This document shows positions 9,680 to 18,997 of a stretch of DNA of 64,000 nucleotides, in pieces. The notes beneath the pieces were generated by a model. The model was not told the DNA's origin. It was given only the letters and a program-made list of their open reading frames with translations, and ran no database searches. The DNA is from Castor canadensis (lineage: Eukaryota; Chordata; Mammalia; Rodentia; Castoridae), in NCBI RefSeq assembly GCF_047511655.1, contig NC_133398.1:108454332-108518331 (forward strand). The letters are read 5' to 3'. Position numbers and translations under genes: made by a program. Numbering within the stretch: the first letter of the stretch is position 1; the number at the start of each line of letters is the position of its first letter.

Positions 9680-10535
9680 ACAATTTCTTGATCCATTCGA
9701 CAGTTGTAGGGCATCGATGGTTGTTTCCAGAGCTTGGCTATTGTGAATGGTGCTGTGATGAACATCAGTGCACAGGTGTCTCTATTGTATCCTGTCTTGT
9801 GTTCCTTTAGGTAGAAGACCAGGAGCAGTATCACTGGATCATATGGCAGTTCTATCTTTCACTTTTTGAGGAATCTCCATATTGCTTTCCCTAGTGATTG
9901 TACTAATTTGCATTCCCACTAGCAGTGTGTAAGGGTTCCTACTTTACTGCATCCTCACCAGCATTTGTTGTTATTATTGCCCTTGATTCTGGCCATTCTA
10001 ACTGGGGTGAGATGAAATCTAAGTGTTGTTTTGATTTGCATCTTTTATAACCACAGAAGCTGAACACTTTGTATTTACTGGCCATTTGTACCTTTCCCTT
10101 TGAGAATTCCCTGTTTCGTTCATGTGTCCATTTCTTCATTGGGATGTTGATTCTTTGGGAGTTGAGTTTTTTGAATTCCTTGTAGATTCTGGATATTAGT
10201 CCCTTAGCGGATACGTAGCTGGCAAAGACAGCTGACTGTTCTGTGGGCTGTCTCTTGAGTCTGGTGACTGTTTCCTTTGCTGTGCAGAAGCTCTTTAGTT
10301 TGATGCAGTCCCATTTGTTCATTCTTTCTCTTAGATGCTGAGCCTTTTGAGTTCTGTTTAGGAAGTCGTTCCCTATACTTATATGTTCCACTATATTTCC
10401 TACTACTTCCTGGAGCTGTTTCAAAGTTTCAAAGGTCTTTGATCAATTTTGAGTTGATTTTGGTACAGAGTGAAAGACAGAGGGATCTAGTTTTAGTCTT
10501 CTACATGTGGATATCGTTTTCCCAGCTGCCTATGA
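8915..10535 (-). mobile_element. LINE-1, 5'-truncated, ORF2 C-terminal third
   Basis: T-run at about 8,917-8,928 is the A tail of a minus-strand LINE-1. A minus-strand open stretch at 9,939-10,424 (161 codons) encodes the C-terminal region of ORF2 protein: IGNDFLNRT, then NKWDCIKLKSFCTAKET, KRQPTE, KGLISRIYKE and IPMKKW appear in the known order. Downstream frames are broken, and a (TA)n tract interrupts the 3' part. The reverse transcriptase and endonuclease domains are absent, so it cannot mobilise itself. Confidence 0.9.
9645..9677. repeat. (TA)n microsatellite inside LINE-1
   Basis: About 16 perfect TA repeats at the place where other LINE-1 copies read 'attccattgtgtataaatac', so probably expanded from that short TATA run. 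Confidence 0.95.
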
Positions 10536-10539
10536 CTTC

Positions 10540-11380
10540 TATGGCTAGGTCATAAAAGGTCATTGCCTTCCTTGTTCCTGGGAACACTTTCTCTTAAGCC
10601 CTGAGCTACCATACAAGCTGACTGACTATTGTGGGAAGCCAATATATAGCATCAGGTGACATTCTTAGTTACCATATACTTGAAGCAGAACACTGGAAGC
10701 AAAGCTATTAAAAAAAACTTTCAAAACGTTACTTCTGCATAAGGGAAACTAACTGTTTAAGTCAGAAGTCTCAATTTTTGTCATCAAACCTTAAAATAGT
10801 CCTTCCTGTAAGAGAACAGCACCTCTTAGGGGAAATCAAGTGTTTTGCCCAAGGCCTCAGGAGCAGTCAAATACTAGGTTTCAATACAACTTGGCGTTTC
10901 TCTACTCAACACGTATCTTTCAGCTTCATTTACTCCAGTAGCACTTCACAAGGCTTCACAAGGCTTTTGTGAAGATCAATGGCTTAAATATAGAAAATGC
11001 TGAAGCTGCTTTTGTAATCCCTAACACCTCATCATGTTCATAGAAAGTAAACTAAACTAGAATCTGCTTGGTGACAGGCATTTGAGAAGATGCTGGAAAA
11101 CATCAAGAACACAGAAACAGCATGGGGAGGGCTTTAACCTGGGTGCTACCAGTGCCATCCCTTGAGCGATGTCTGAGACACAGAGAGATCTCAGCAACTG
11201 CCGTCAAGGAGCAAGTGATGGCATGAGTCCTCTGGGCAGGACTGTCACTCTCAGCAGGTTCTTGGGAGTCCGCCTATTTTGAAAAAGCCCAAGGAGTCTG
11301 ATGGGCTACTCAGGTGGGCTTGCAACCTGAGTAGCTACCATGGAGCATGGTAACGGGAGTCTCCATCTCTCTGGGGTTGA
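10540..11380. other. Unassigned sequence
   Basis: Unique-looking intergenic DNA with no recognised exon or repeat. A small duplication ('cttcacaagg' twice) lies near 10,945-10,965. Confidence 0.4.
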
Positions 11381-11384
11381 GAAT

Positions 11385-11690
11385 TGACTCTTTTTCTCCC
11401 TCACCTTTTGTCCTAGTCATTTGGGACAACATGAAGTGAAATAAGCCAGGCACAGAGAGACACCACAAGGTCTCATGTATGGAATCCACCAGAGAGAAAC
11501 ACTTACCTCTGTTTCATAAAAAGATCAGTGGTTAGCAGGTGCTGAGATATGGGGGAAATTTGGGAGGGGTGTTGGTCAATAGGTATGAGTTTTTAATTAG
11601 AAGATGAATAAATTCTGGAGATCTAAAACACAGCACACCGAGTACAGTTAGTCTTGGATAGTTGACATCTGCTGCTTTGGGCCTAACCTT
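11385..11690 (+). mobile_element. Old LINE-1 3' end fragment
   Basis: Plus-strand remnants in the order expected for the end of ORF2 and the 3' UTR of old mammalian LINE-1s: 'atgaagtgaaataagccagg', 'tggttagcaggtgctgagat', 'aattctggagatctaaaaca'. Confidence 0.65.
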
Positions 11691-11695
11691 AAAAA

Positions 11696-11726
11696 ATAAG
11701 TAAATAAATAAATAAATAAATAAAAT
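11696..11726. repeat. (TAAA)n microsatellite
   Basis: About seven TAAA units following the old LINE-1 fragment, possibly grown from an A-rich tail. Confidence 0.9.
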
Positions 11727-12239
11727 TACCGACAAATGCCATCTAGTGGTCAATGCAGCACAGAACACAATGATTCAAAATGATTTCAGTTTTTCAAGAC
11801 AAGTACCAGTAAGTTTTTAAAAGATGGTAACAATGTCTATGAAAACACTTATAAATGTACAACCAATAAAGCCACAGGAAATGAAAACCTTAGATATTAA
11901 ATACACTTGACTTAAAGTGGTTTGTAATGCATTCATCTTTAATGTTCTGCATTCTTATGCATCCTAAATGATTCGATTTAATGAAGCCAACCTCAGGTGG
12001 GGTTGGAAAGGAAAATCCACGCTCCGGTGTGAATTAACAACCTCCACATCACTCTTCCCACTCCGTGGGTTTATGAAAACATTTTCCGCATGTTCCTTCC
12101 TTTTTATAAACTTCAGAGAATGCAAGACTTTATTCTCATTCCAAGTCAAACTCCACACATTAACATTCCACCTCCTGACCTTGCTTCCCATGAGTCCCCT
12201 CGTCTTCTCTTTTGTACCTTTGTCAAAAACCAGTTGGGT
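11727..12239. other. Unassigned sequence
   Basis: Nothing recognised. Frames of about 100 codons are open on both strands at 11,964-12,272, but they overlap a SINE at the end and have no domain signature. Confidence 0.4.
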
Positions 12240-12336
12240 GGGGCTGGCAGGGTGGCTCAAGTGGTAGAGCACCTGCCAGCAAGCAGAAGTCCCCGAGTTT
12301 AAACCCTAGTACTGCCAATAATGATGATGATGATGT
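12240..12336 (+). mobile_element. ID-type SINE followed by (ATG)n
   Basis: 'gtggctcaagtggtagagca', 'gcaagcagaagtccccgagt' and 'aaccctagtactgccaa' mark an ID SINE. A short 'atgatgatgatgatg' run at 12,319-12,336 takes the place of a plain A tail. Confidence 0.8.
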
Positions 12337-12344
12337 AGTCATCA

Positions 12345-12750
12345 GTGAGCTGCACTTGGGTGGCAATTTCTGGATTCTCTCCTTTGTCCCATGGATTCAT
12401 CTGTCCCTCCTCTGACACTGGTATCTGGATTACTATAGCTACAGAGTAAGTCTTCAAATTGAGTGATGTGATGTCCCTTTACCCTTTTTTAAAATTGCTG
12501 TAGCTACTCCTGTTTTCCGTATGAGTTTTGTAGCTTGTCTACATCTGCAACAGTCATGCTGGGATTTTGGTAAGAATTAGGGTAACTCTATAGATAACTG
12601 GTTTGGGGACTAACAGTTTTACCTTGCTGACTGTCTCCACTAACATAGGTCATCTTTGATTTCTTTGAATAGGATTTTATGGTTTTCTACATATTTTGTT
12701 AGATCTATGCCTTATTTTGAATGAATTTAATTCTTCAATTGATATATGCT
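12345..12750 (-). mobile_element. Ancient LINE-1 ORF2 fragment
   Basis: Reversed ORF2 remnants: 'tctggattctctcctttgtc', 'attactatagctacagagta', 'tgctgggattttggtaagaa' and 'ttgaataggattttatggtt' occur in the order seen in old LINE-1s read backwards. Confidence 0.6.
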
Positions 12751-13285
12751 TATAGAAATATGTTTTTAAATTAAATCCAACTATTCTGTGCAATCATTCA
12801 CTCACTGTTTCAAATGCTGTAAAGTTTTAATTTCAAACACTTTATGCAATAAAATGCTCTTATTCTATACAACAAAACATTTTAAAATTCAAAATAAAAA
12901 CCCCAAATCTTAAAAGATGGGTTTCTAACAGGATATAACATCTGCTTTGAGTCAAAGGTAAGGTACCTGGCAGAGCCCAAATCCGCACCTGCTAACCCAC
13001 CTCTGCGAGCCCGCGCACTGCTGGGGAGTGAGTCATGGTGCTTCCTCTGACTGGAAGAGCAGTCATTTGCCTATGTTGGCTTCCCTATGCTACTGAAGCA
13101 GAAGTAAACAAGGAATTGCTCTTGGCTGGCATGACTGATTCCCAAGGAAAAAATGGGTTTGCTGACACCAATGGAGGAAAAGAGCTATGTTTGGGGGATT
13201 CTATGAGATGCCTGTTAGCACTTTCATGCCTTTCCTTCCAGTCCCCCAAAGTCAGGCCTGCTGAGGAAGGTGACCCTTGAATCAT
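12751..13285. other. Unassigned sequence
   Basis: AT-rich at first, then moderate GC. An open frame on the plus strand (13,035-13,280) overlaps one on the minus strand, and neither resembles a known protein. Confidence 0.4.
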
Positions 13286-13442
13286 TGCTGAAAGATATTT
13301 CAAGTATACCAAACTACAGACCAATAGCCTCATGAATATAGATGCAAAATCTTCAGGAATAATCCCACTACCGTATCAAACCCAACGGCATATTAAAAGT
13401 TAAGCATCACAGCTAAATGGGATTTATCTTACTATTAAAACT

Positions 13443-13572
13443 AAACTGGACGTGGTGGCACCTGCCTGTCATTCCAGCACTAGGGAAGTGAGGCAGGAGG
13501 TTCAGGATTGGAGGCCAGCTTGGGCTACATAGACCTTGTTTCAAAAAACAAAAACAAAAAAGAAAACAAAAT
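13443..13572 (+). mobile_element. B1 SINE (monomeric)
   Basis: 'actggacgtggtggcacctg', 'gaggcaggaggttcaggatt' and 'ggccagcttgggctacatag' with an A-rich tail of AAACAAAA type. This is a 7SL-derived B1 without an ID partner, inserted in the old LINE-1. Confidence 0.88.
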
Positions 13573-13657
13573 ATATTACATTAATAAAGGAAAGCCCACC
13601 CATCAGCCTTCTCAATTGATGAGGAAAAAAAGCATTAGAAAAAAAAATCCAACCTTC

Positions 13658-14331
13658 TGTTATGGTTTGAACATGAAATGTCCCCCAAAAGGCTCATGCT
13701 TTAAAATAGTCTTAGTTGCTAGCCAGGTGCCAGTAGCTCATACCTGTAATCCTAGGTACTTAGGAGGCTGAGATTGGAGGGGACTGTGGTTCAAGGCCAG
13801 CCCAGACAAATAGTTTGAGAGGACCCTCCCCCATCTTCAGAAAAACCAGAGCAAACTATGGACTGGCGATGTGGCTCAAGTGGTAGAGCACCTGCCTGCT
13901 TTGCAAGCATGAAGTCCTGAATTCAAACCCCAGTCACACCAAAAGTTTAAGAAAAAAAAAAGTCTTGGTTGCCAGCTGATGGGCTTTTGTAAGTGACTGG
14001 ATACTGAAGGCTCTGACCTGATCAATAGGTTAATCCATTGATGGATTCATAATAATGGCATTATTGGGAGTGGGCCTAGTTGGAGGAAGTAGGTCACTAA
14101 GGGTATGCCCTGGAAAGATGTATCTTGACCCCTGCCCCGTTCTGCCTCCCATGAAGTGAGCAGCCTCTGGCCCTCACTCCCACCATCACGTCCTGTCCTA
14201 CCTCAGGTCCAAAGCAATGGATTCAGCCGACTATTAACTAAAACCTCTGAAGCAGTGAGCCAAAATAAATGTTTCCTACTTTTAAATTGTTTCTCTCTAG
14301 TATTTGTCTCAGTGATGAAAAATCTAGCACA
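13658..14331 (+). mobile_element. Solitary MaLR-type LTR (interrupted by a SINE)
   Basis: Starts TGTTATGGTTTGAAC and ends in a CA after 'gatgaaaaatctagcac'. It contains 'aaatgtcccccaaaaggctc', 'gtgggcctagttggaggaag' and 'ccaaaataaatgtttcctac' (polyadenylation region), matching the layout of ERVL-MaLR long terminal repeats. It is a non-coding endogenous retroviral LTR, with no internal region or genes present. A dimeric SINE (13,722-13,968) sits inside it, and the LTR itself interrupts an older LINE-1. The subfamily is not assigned. Confidence 0.7.
13722..13968 (+). mobile_element. Dimeric B1-ID SINE inside the LTR
   Basis: Left B1-like part ('cagtagctcatacctgtaat', 'ggaggctgagattggagggg'), then the ID part ('gatgtggctcaagtggtaga', 'aattcaaaccccagtcacac') and an A-rich tail. 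LTR sequence resumes after it ('gtcttggttgccagctgatg'). Confidence 0.85.
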
Positions 14332-14419
14332 CACTCTTTCACAATAAAAACATTCAACAAACTAGGCATGGAGGGGACGTTCCGCGACATCATAGAGTAC
14401 TTATGAAAAACCCAATAAA

Positions 14420-14575
14420 TAGTCATGGACCACACAATGATGTTGGCCAAAAGTCAACTGAACAACCTAGATGACCACGCCATCTAGATTTGTCTAAGTA
14501 CACTTTGTGATGTTTACATGCCTACAGACACACTTCTCAGAATATATCCCTGTTGTTACATAATGTATGACTGTA
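14420..14575. mobile_element. Short TA-flanked DNA-transposon-like element
   Basis: A 152-bp block (14,422-14,573) splits LINE-1 ORF2 sequence and is bounded by TA on both sides. Its ends are loosely inverted: 'gtcatggaccacacaatg' at the left and 'cataatgtatgactg' at the right. TA target duplication is typical of Tc1/mariner and pogo-type elements. It resembles a MITE-like mammalian repeat whose name I cannot give with confidence. Confidence 0.5.
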
Positions 14576-14660
14576 TTCAATGGTTCCCCTTAAGATCCGG
14601 AACGAGACAAAGATTCCTGATCTTCCCATGCTACTCAGCAATGTACTGTACTGGCCAACA

Positions 14661-14870
14661 GCTTTTTTTTCTTTTTTAGTGAGACTGGGGTTTGAACTCA
14701 GGGCTTGATGCTTGCAAAGCAGGTGCTCTAGTGCTTGAGCCACACCTCCAGTCCACTTTTCCCTGGTTATTGTGGAGATGGGGGTCTTTCAAGCTCTTTG
14801 CTGATTCTTCAAATCTCAGTCTCCCAAGAAGCTAGGATTACAGGTGTGAGCCACCTGCACCTGGCTCCAG
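14661..14870 (-). mobile_element. Dimeric B1-ID SINE, reverse orientation
   Basis: T-rich start, reversed ID ('ctggggtttgaactcagggc', 'gagccacacctccagtccac') followed by reversed B1-like sequence ('aagctaggattacaggtgtg'). Short flanks 'ccaacagc' and 'ccagcagcc' may be a worn target-site duplication. Confidence 0.85.
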
Positions 14871-15013
14871 CAGCCATTTTTCACTTGGCAGAAAACTGGA
14901 AAAATGAAAACTAAAATTCATATGGAATTAAAAATGATACCAAATAGCTAAAACAATGCTGAAAAAGAACAAAGTTGGAAAACTCACATTTCCAGTTTTT
15001 GAAATTGACTGTA

Positions 15014-15102
15014 GGGATGGAGATGTAGCTCAGTGATCGAGTGCTTGCCTAGCAAGTGCAAGGCCCTGGGTTCAATCCTCAGCACTGTCAGAAAAAAAAA
15101 TC
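15014..15102 (+). mobile_element. ID-type SINE, classic ID form
   Basis: 'atggagatgtagctcagtga', 'tgcctagcaagtgcaaggcc' and 'gggttcaatcctcagcactg' with an A9 tail. It is closer to the general rodent ID consensus than the 'ctcaagtggtagagc' copies, hence a different subfamily. Confidence 0.85.
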
Positions 15103-16110
15103 AAAACTTACCATAAAGTTATAGTAATAAAAGTTGTATAGTATTAACATAAAGACTAACACTTAGACCAATGGAATAGAATTAAAAGTACAGAAACAAA
15201 CCCATCCCTCTCTGGTTATTTGATATTTGACAAGGGTTCAAAGGCCATTCAAAAAGGAAAGAAGTCTTTTTGACAAGTAAGGCACCATTAATATCCACAT
15301 GCAAAAGATTGAAACAGGACCCCGGCCTGATACCATACACACAATTAATACAAGATGCGTGAACTAAAACTAAGAAAATCTGCATGACTTGGATTTGGAA
15401 ATGTTTTAAGATATGATACCCAAAGCTTAAAAAACAAAAGAAAAGGTAGACAAATGGGATGTGAGCAAAATTTTAAACTTTTGTCATCAGTGGACTCTAC
15501 CATGTATCTGGTAAGGGTCTAGTATCCAGAATATGCAAAAAAAATTTTAAATATCCTAATTGAAAAAACAGACACAGGCCTTGAACAGACTTCTCCAAAG
15601 AAATTGTATAAATGGCAAAAAAGCCACTGTAAAGATGCCCAAGACCACTAGTTATTAGTTATTAGGGAATCACAAGCCAAACTGCAATGAGACACCACTT
15701 TAAATCCACCAGGATGGCTTTAAACAACAAAACAGAAGACAGCAAGTACTGGCTATGACATGGAGAAGCTGAACCCTTCCTACACTGCTGCTGATGGAAA
15801 TTCAAGTGTGCAGTGACTACAGAAAACCTCCCAGTGCTTCCTCAAACAGTGAGACGTAGAATAACCACAAAGCCCAATAATTACACTCCCACATGTACAT
15901 CTGCTCACACAACCAACTTATACACGAATGCTCACAGCTGCATTGTTTTAACAACCAAAAAGTACACATACACACACACATGAATATTGTGTTATTTGGC
16001 TTTAAAAAGGAATAAAATTTTGACACATGCTACAATATACATGAAACTTGAAAACATATTAAGTGTAAGAACCAGACTTAGAGGTCACACATTGTATGAT
16101 CACATTCACA

Positions 16111-16240
16111 TGAAGTACTGCCAAACGGGCTGGGGGTGTGGCTCAAGCAGTAGAGTGCCTGCCTAGCAAGCACAAGACCCTGAGTTCAAACCTAGTGCTA
16201 CTGAACAACAAAAAAAAAGAGATATGAAATGCTGCCAAAT
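16111..16240 (+). mobile_element. ID-type SINE with target-site duplication
   Basis: SINE at 16,127-16,224 ('ggtgtggctcaagcagtaga', 'gagttcaaacctagtgctac', A-rich tail). It is flanked by imperfect 16-bp repeats at 16,111-16,126 (tgaagtactgccaaac) and 16,225-16,240 (tgaaatgctgccaaat). The host sequence is the 3' part of the old LINE-1. Confidence 0.85.
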
Positions 16241-16489
16241 AGGTAAGCCCCTGGAGATATAAGGTAGAGTTCTGGTAGCCAGATGAGGGGGAAGGAAGAA
16301 TTGGGAGTGGCTGCTGATAGATACGGAATTTCTTTTTGGGGGTGATGAAGATGTTCAAGAATTAGTGTGGATAGTCATGTAATATTGTGAATATATAGAA
16401 ATCACTTTAGAATGGCTAAAGTGGTGAATTTGATAACTTATGCTATGAGAGCATTTAAAAATTGTGATGAAATATACAGAATGTTAACT

Positions 16490-16728
16490 ATTTGAGTCAT
16501 TTTAGTGGTAACAAAGCATATGCATATTGTTACACAGCCACTACCACCATCCCAGAGCTTCTCATACTGCTGAAGGAAACTGTGCCTGTTAAACAAGTTC
16601 CCTTCTCCCACCCCAGCCCCGGCAGCACTGTCTCCTACCTTCCGTCTTTCTACACCTGACTACTCTAGGGCCTCACAAGTGAAGTCGTGCAGTATTTGCC
16701 CTTTTGTGTCTTACTTCACTTAGCACAG
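16490..16728 (-). mobile_element. Ancient LINE-1 3' end fragment
   Basis: Reversed 3' end of an old LINE-1: 'cagccactaccaccatccca', 'tctttctacacctgactact' and 'cttttgtgtcttacttcact' in the order typical of LINE1-M type 3' ends. Confidence 0.55.
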
Positions 16729-17016
16729 TGAACTCAGGCCTTGCACTTGCTGCACAGGTGCTTCACCACTTGAACCACACTCCCAGACCTTTTGCTTTGC
16801 TTATTTTCAATATAGGGTCTTACTGTATGCCTGAGCCAGCCTGTTATTTACGCCTCCTGCATAGCTGGGATCACAGATGCACACCACACCCTGCTTTTGT
16901 TGGCTGAAATAAGGTCTTGCCAACTTTTTGCCCCACCTAGCCTAGAACCATGATCCCCCTGATCTCTACCCTCCCAAGTAGCCAGGATTACAGGCATGGG
17001 CCACCACACCTGGCTT
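16729..17016 (-). mobile_element. Dimeric B1-ID SINE, reverse orientation
   Basis: Reversed ID portion ('gaactcaggccttgcacttg', 'cacttgaaccacactcccag') then reversed B1-like modules ('agctgggatcacagatgcac', 'gccaggattacaggcatggg'). Confidence 0.85.
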
Positions 17017-17086
17017 ACTTTTTAAAATAAAAATAATTATAATCTGTTTTTCAAGGGAGGGAACCTGTTAAAAACATTTTTTTGAA

Positions 17087-17103
17087 CACACACACACACA
17101 CAC
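17087..17103. repeat. (CA)n microsatellite
   Basis: Eight CA repeats between the SINE and the MFSD14B 3' end. Confidence 0.85.
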
Positions 17104-17218
17104 CCCTTTTGTATTAGCTGAAGGATTACCATCTCAATTTAGTTAGCAGCCACCCAAAAGAGTACTGGTACAATTTGTTTTTAAAAAACACAAAAGACAT
17201 AAAAGTATCCATTGCAAA

Positions 17219-17224
17219 TTTATT
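17219..17224 (-). promoter_or_regulatory. MFSD14B: MFSD14B polyadenylation signal (AATAAA)
   Basis: TTTATT on the plus strand reads AATAAA on the minus strand, about 1.5 kb after the MFSD14B stop codon. Cleavage would be expected 10-30 bases further, near 17,190-17,210. It is the best candidate I found, but other proximal signals could be used. Confidence 0.55.
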
Positions 17225-17906
17225 ATGCATTAGGAAGCATAACCTAAAAACCAACAGCATAGTAAAAAGATATGTTATCTCTGTTCATGGCAGAACAGGT
17301 TTCAAAATATATTTTCTTTTAAATGTATTCAGTCAGTACACAATCCTTTATAAAAGTTGTATATATTTTTTCTGTCAATACCTTCATTACATTTATAAAT
17401 ACAAGATTTACACAGCATCCCATCAAAAAAATTAAAACCCTTACAAATATCTACATGTATTTCACACCTATAAAACTTTCAAAGGAGTGCTTTGTTAAAG
17501 GTGGGCCCTAGTTAACGGTCCATTTACTGTGCAGCAAAATACATATAAATCTGTAAAGATTTCTTTGTCCATAAAACATCTCAAAAAGTTAGCAAGACAC
17601 TTGTGAGTTGAGCATCACTAAACCCCACAGCTCAGAAAGTAAGTTGATGTGCGTGTTCCCATGAGATTCCAAAGTCAGACAAACAGATGAAGATAAAGAT
17701 GGAGAACAAATGCATACTACACGACAGTTAAGGCAGGAGTGTGATGATGAGAAAAGCCGTGAAGCAGTGCAGGGAGACGTGGGGAGGAGCAAACAGTGAC
17801 ACCGGGTGATGAATCTGAATGTGGACACAAGCTCCATGGCTGGCCTGGCCTAACTCAACACTTTCTTAGAAGCATCCTCCAATTTCTTTGTTGCCACTAG
17901 AATGCT

Positions 17907-18022
17907 TTTTTTTTGAGATGAGGTCTAACTATGTTGCCTAGGCTGGCCTTCAATTCATAATCCTCTTGCCTTAGCCTCCCAAGTAGCTGGGATTAGAGAG
18001 GTGCACCACCACACCTGGCTTG
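17907..18022 (-). mobile_element. B1 SINE in the MFSD14B 3' UTR
   Basis: Plus strand shows 'tttttttgagatgaggtc', 'ggctggccttcaattcataa', 'aagtagctgggattagagag' and 'accaccacacctggctt'. This is a reversed B1, so in the same sense as MFSD14B transcription. Confidence 0.88.
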
Positions 18023-18745
18023 ATGTATTTTTTTCTTCTGTAAAATCATCTTGGATAGAGTAGGATACTAGGCCCAGGAATTTGAGTTGTTAATTCAACA
18101 TGATTTGAATTTGTAAGAAGGATTTCCTTTATCTGGCCAAGGTGATCATTGATCAGTATTACCCATGTTCATTTTAGACAAGCATAAGGAGAGAAAATAA
18201 AGGGAGAGTAAAACTAGGTTTCCTTTGACCTTTGGACAAAGGAAATAAATCCCAGATCCTGAGTGACTCTTAACAGGGGTTGCTCAACACCTATGGGGTA
18301 AGCAGGAATAATTCTGAGAAAAGGGAAGGAAATAAAGGATTCTGTACCTGAAGTTGTGCCCAAGATGGCAGTTCCACTACCGCCTGCACCTTCTGCTAAA
18401 CAAGGGCACTGAGACCCTGCTGTCACTCCTGCTCCTTCTAGTAGAGACAGGACTTTTTCCATTTGAGTTTCAAAGTTTAGACTCCAGATAACCTTGTGAG
18501 TTGTACATTATTTGCAGGGAAGTTTTTTGAATCTTACCTTGTTCTAATGTACAAACATAACGGAAAAGAATGGAAGAAAAAGAAGAGGAGGAGGGGAGGA
18601 GTGAGGGTGGGGGACACAGGGTCACTTATTAAACTTGGCCCGAAGGATGCTGCTAGCATCGCCCTCCAGCACCATGGGTCTCCGTGTGGTGTGGCTCCCT
18701 GCTCGTCTCAGAGATGATGCCTGCGGAATCCCCTCTTCTGCAGAC

Positions 18746-18997
18746 TCACAGCTCAGTGCTCTGGTTCCCAGGTTCTTCAAAGGAGGAGAGCTCCCAGATG
18801 CTGCTGTCTTGCAGCAGTGGCTCAATGTCCTCATCACTGCCCTGTTCCGGGGTGTTGGTCAAGTTGCCACTGATGCTGCTGCTGTGTTTCTGAACCCCAC
18901 TCGCTTTATGGTATTCAGGGATGAATAAGGCAACCAGAAAAGACATAAGAACTATACATACTCCAAATAAAAATGGTGGGCCTGGGATGAGAGCTCC
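18746..18997 (-). CDS. MFSD14B: MFSD14B last coding exon (C-terminus and stop)
   Basis: Acceptor AG at 18,998-18,999, with a pyrimidine-rich run upstream. It encodes GALIPGPPFLFGVC, the last membrane helix (IVLMSFLVALFI), then a cytosolic-type tail with DIEPLL, which fits the acidic dileucine form DxxxLL, and ends EEPGNQSTEL followed by TGA at 18,746-18,748. Confidence 0.95.
   Translation of the reverse strand, partial: GALIPGPPFLFGVCIVLMSFLVALFIPEYHKASGVQKHSSSISGNLTNTPEQGSDEDIEPLLQDSSIWELSSFEEPGNQSTEL

Larger units (their letters stand above)
13286..16470 (+). mobile_element. Ancient LINE-1 ORF2 to 3' end, split by nested insertions
   Basis: One old plus-strand LINE-1 that can be followed through pieces in ORF2 order: 13,300-13,440 ('actacagaccaatagcctca', 'gctaaatgggatttatctta'), 13,590-13,657, 14,332-14,420 ('cattcaacaaactaggcatg'), 14,576-14,660 ('gatccggaacgagacaaaga'), 14,875-15,013 ('aattcatatggaattaaaaa'), 15,103-16,126 ('agaccaatggaatagaatta', 'aacagacttctccaaag') and 16,225-16,470 (3' end). 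Younger B1, LTR, SINE and DNA elements separate the pieces. No frame is intact. Confidence 0.8.
17200..18745 (-). other. MFSD14B: MFSD14B 3' untranslated region
   Basis: Sequence between the stop codon and the AATAAA signal, in the same exon as the last coding segment. It includes a reversed B1 SINE (17,907-18,022). The extent is inferred from the signal only. Open frames here on either strand are short and unrelated to known proteins. Confidence 0.55.

Noticed and set aside
9939..10424. 161-codon minus-strand open frame as a host gene
   Set aside because: It encodes the C-terminal part of LINE-1 ORF2 protein and sits in a 5'-truncated element with an A tail.
11964..12272. About 100-codon open frames on both strands
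   Set aside because: Both run into the ID SINE at 12,240, and no domain or exon signature is present.
18635..18928. Plus-strand open frames opposite the last MFSD14B exon
   Set aside because: Complement of a real coding exon, with no independent support.
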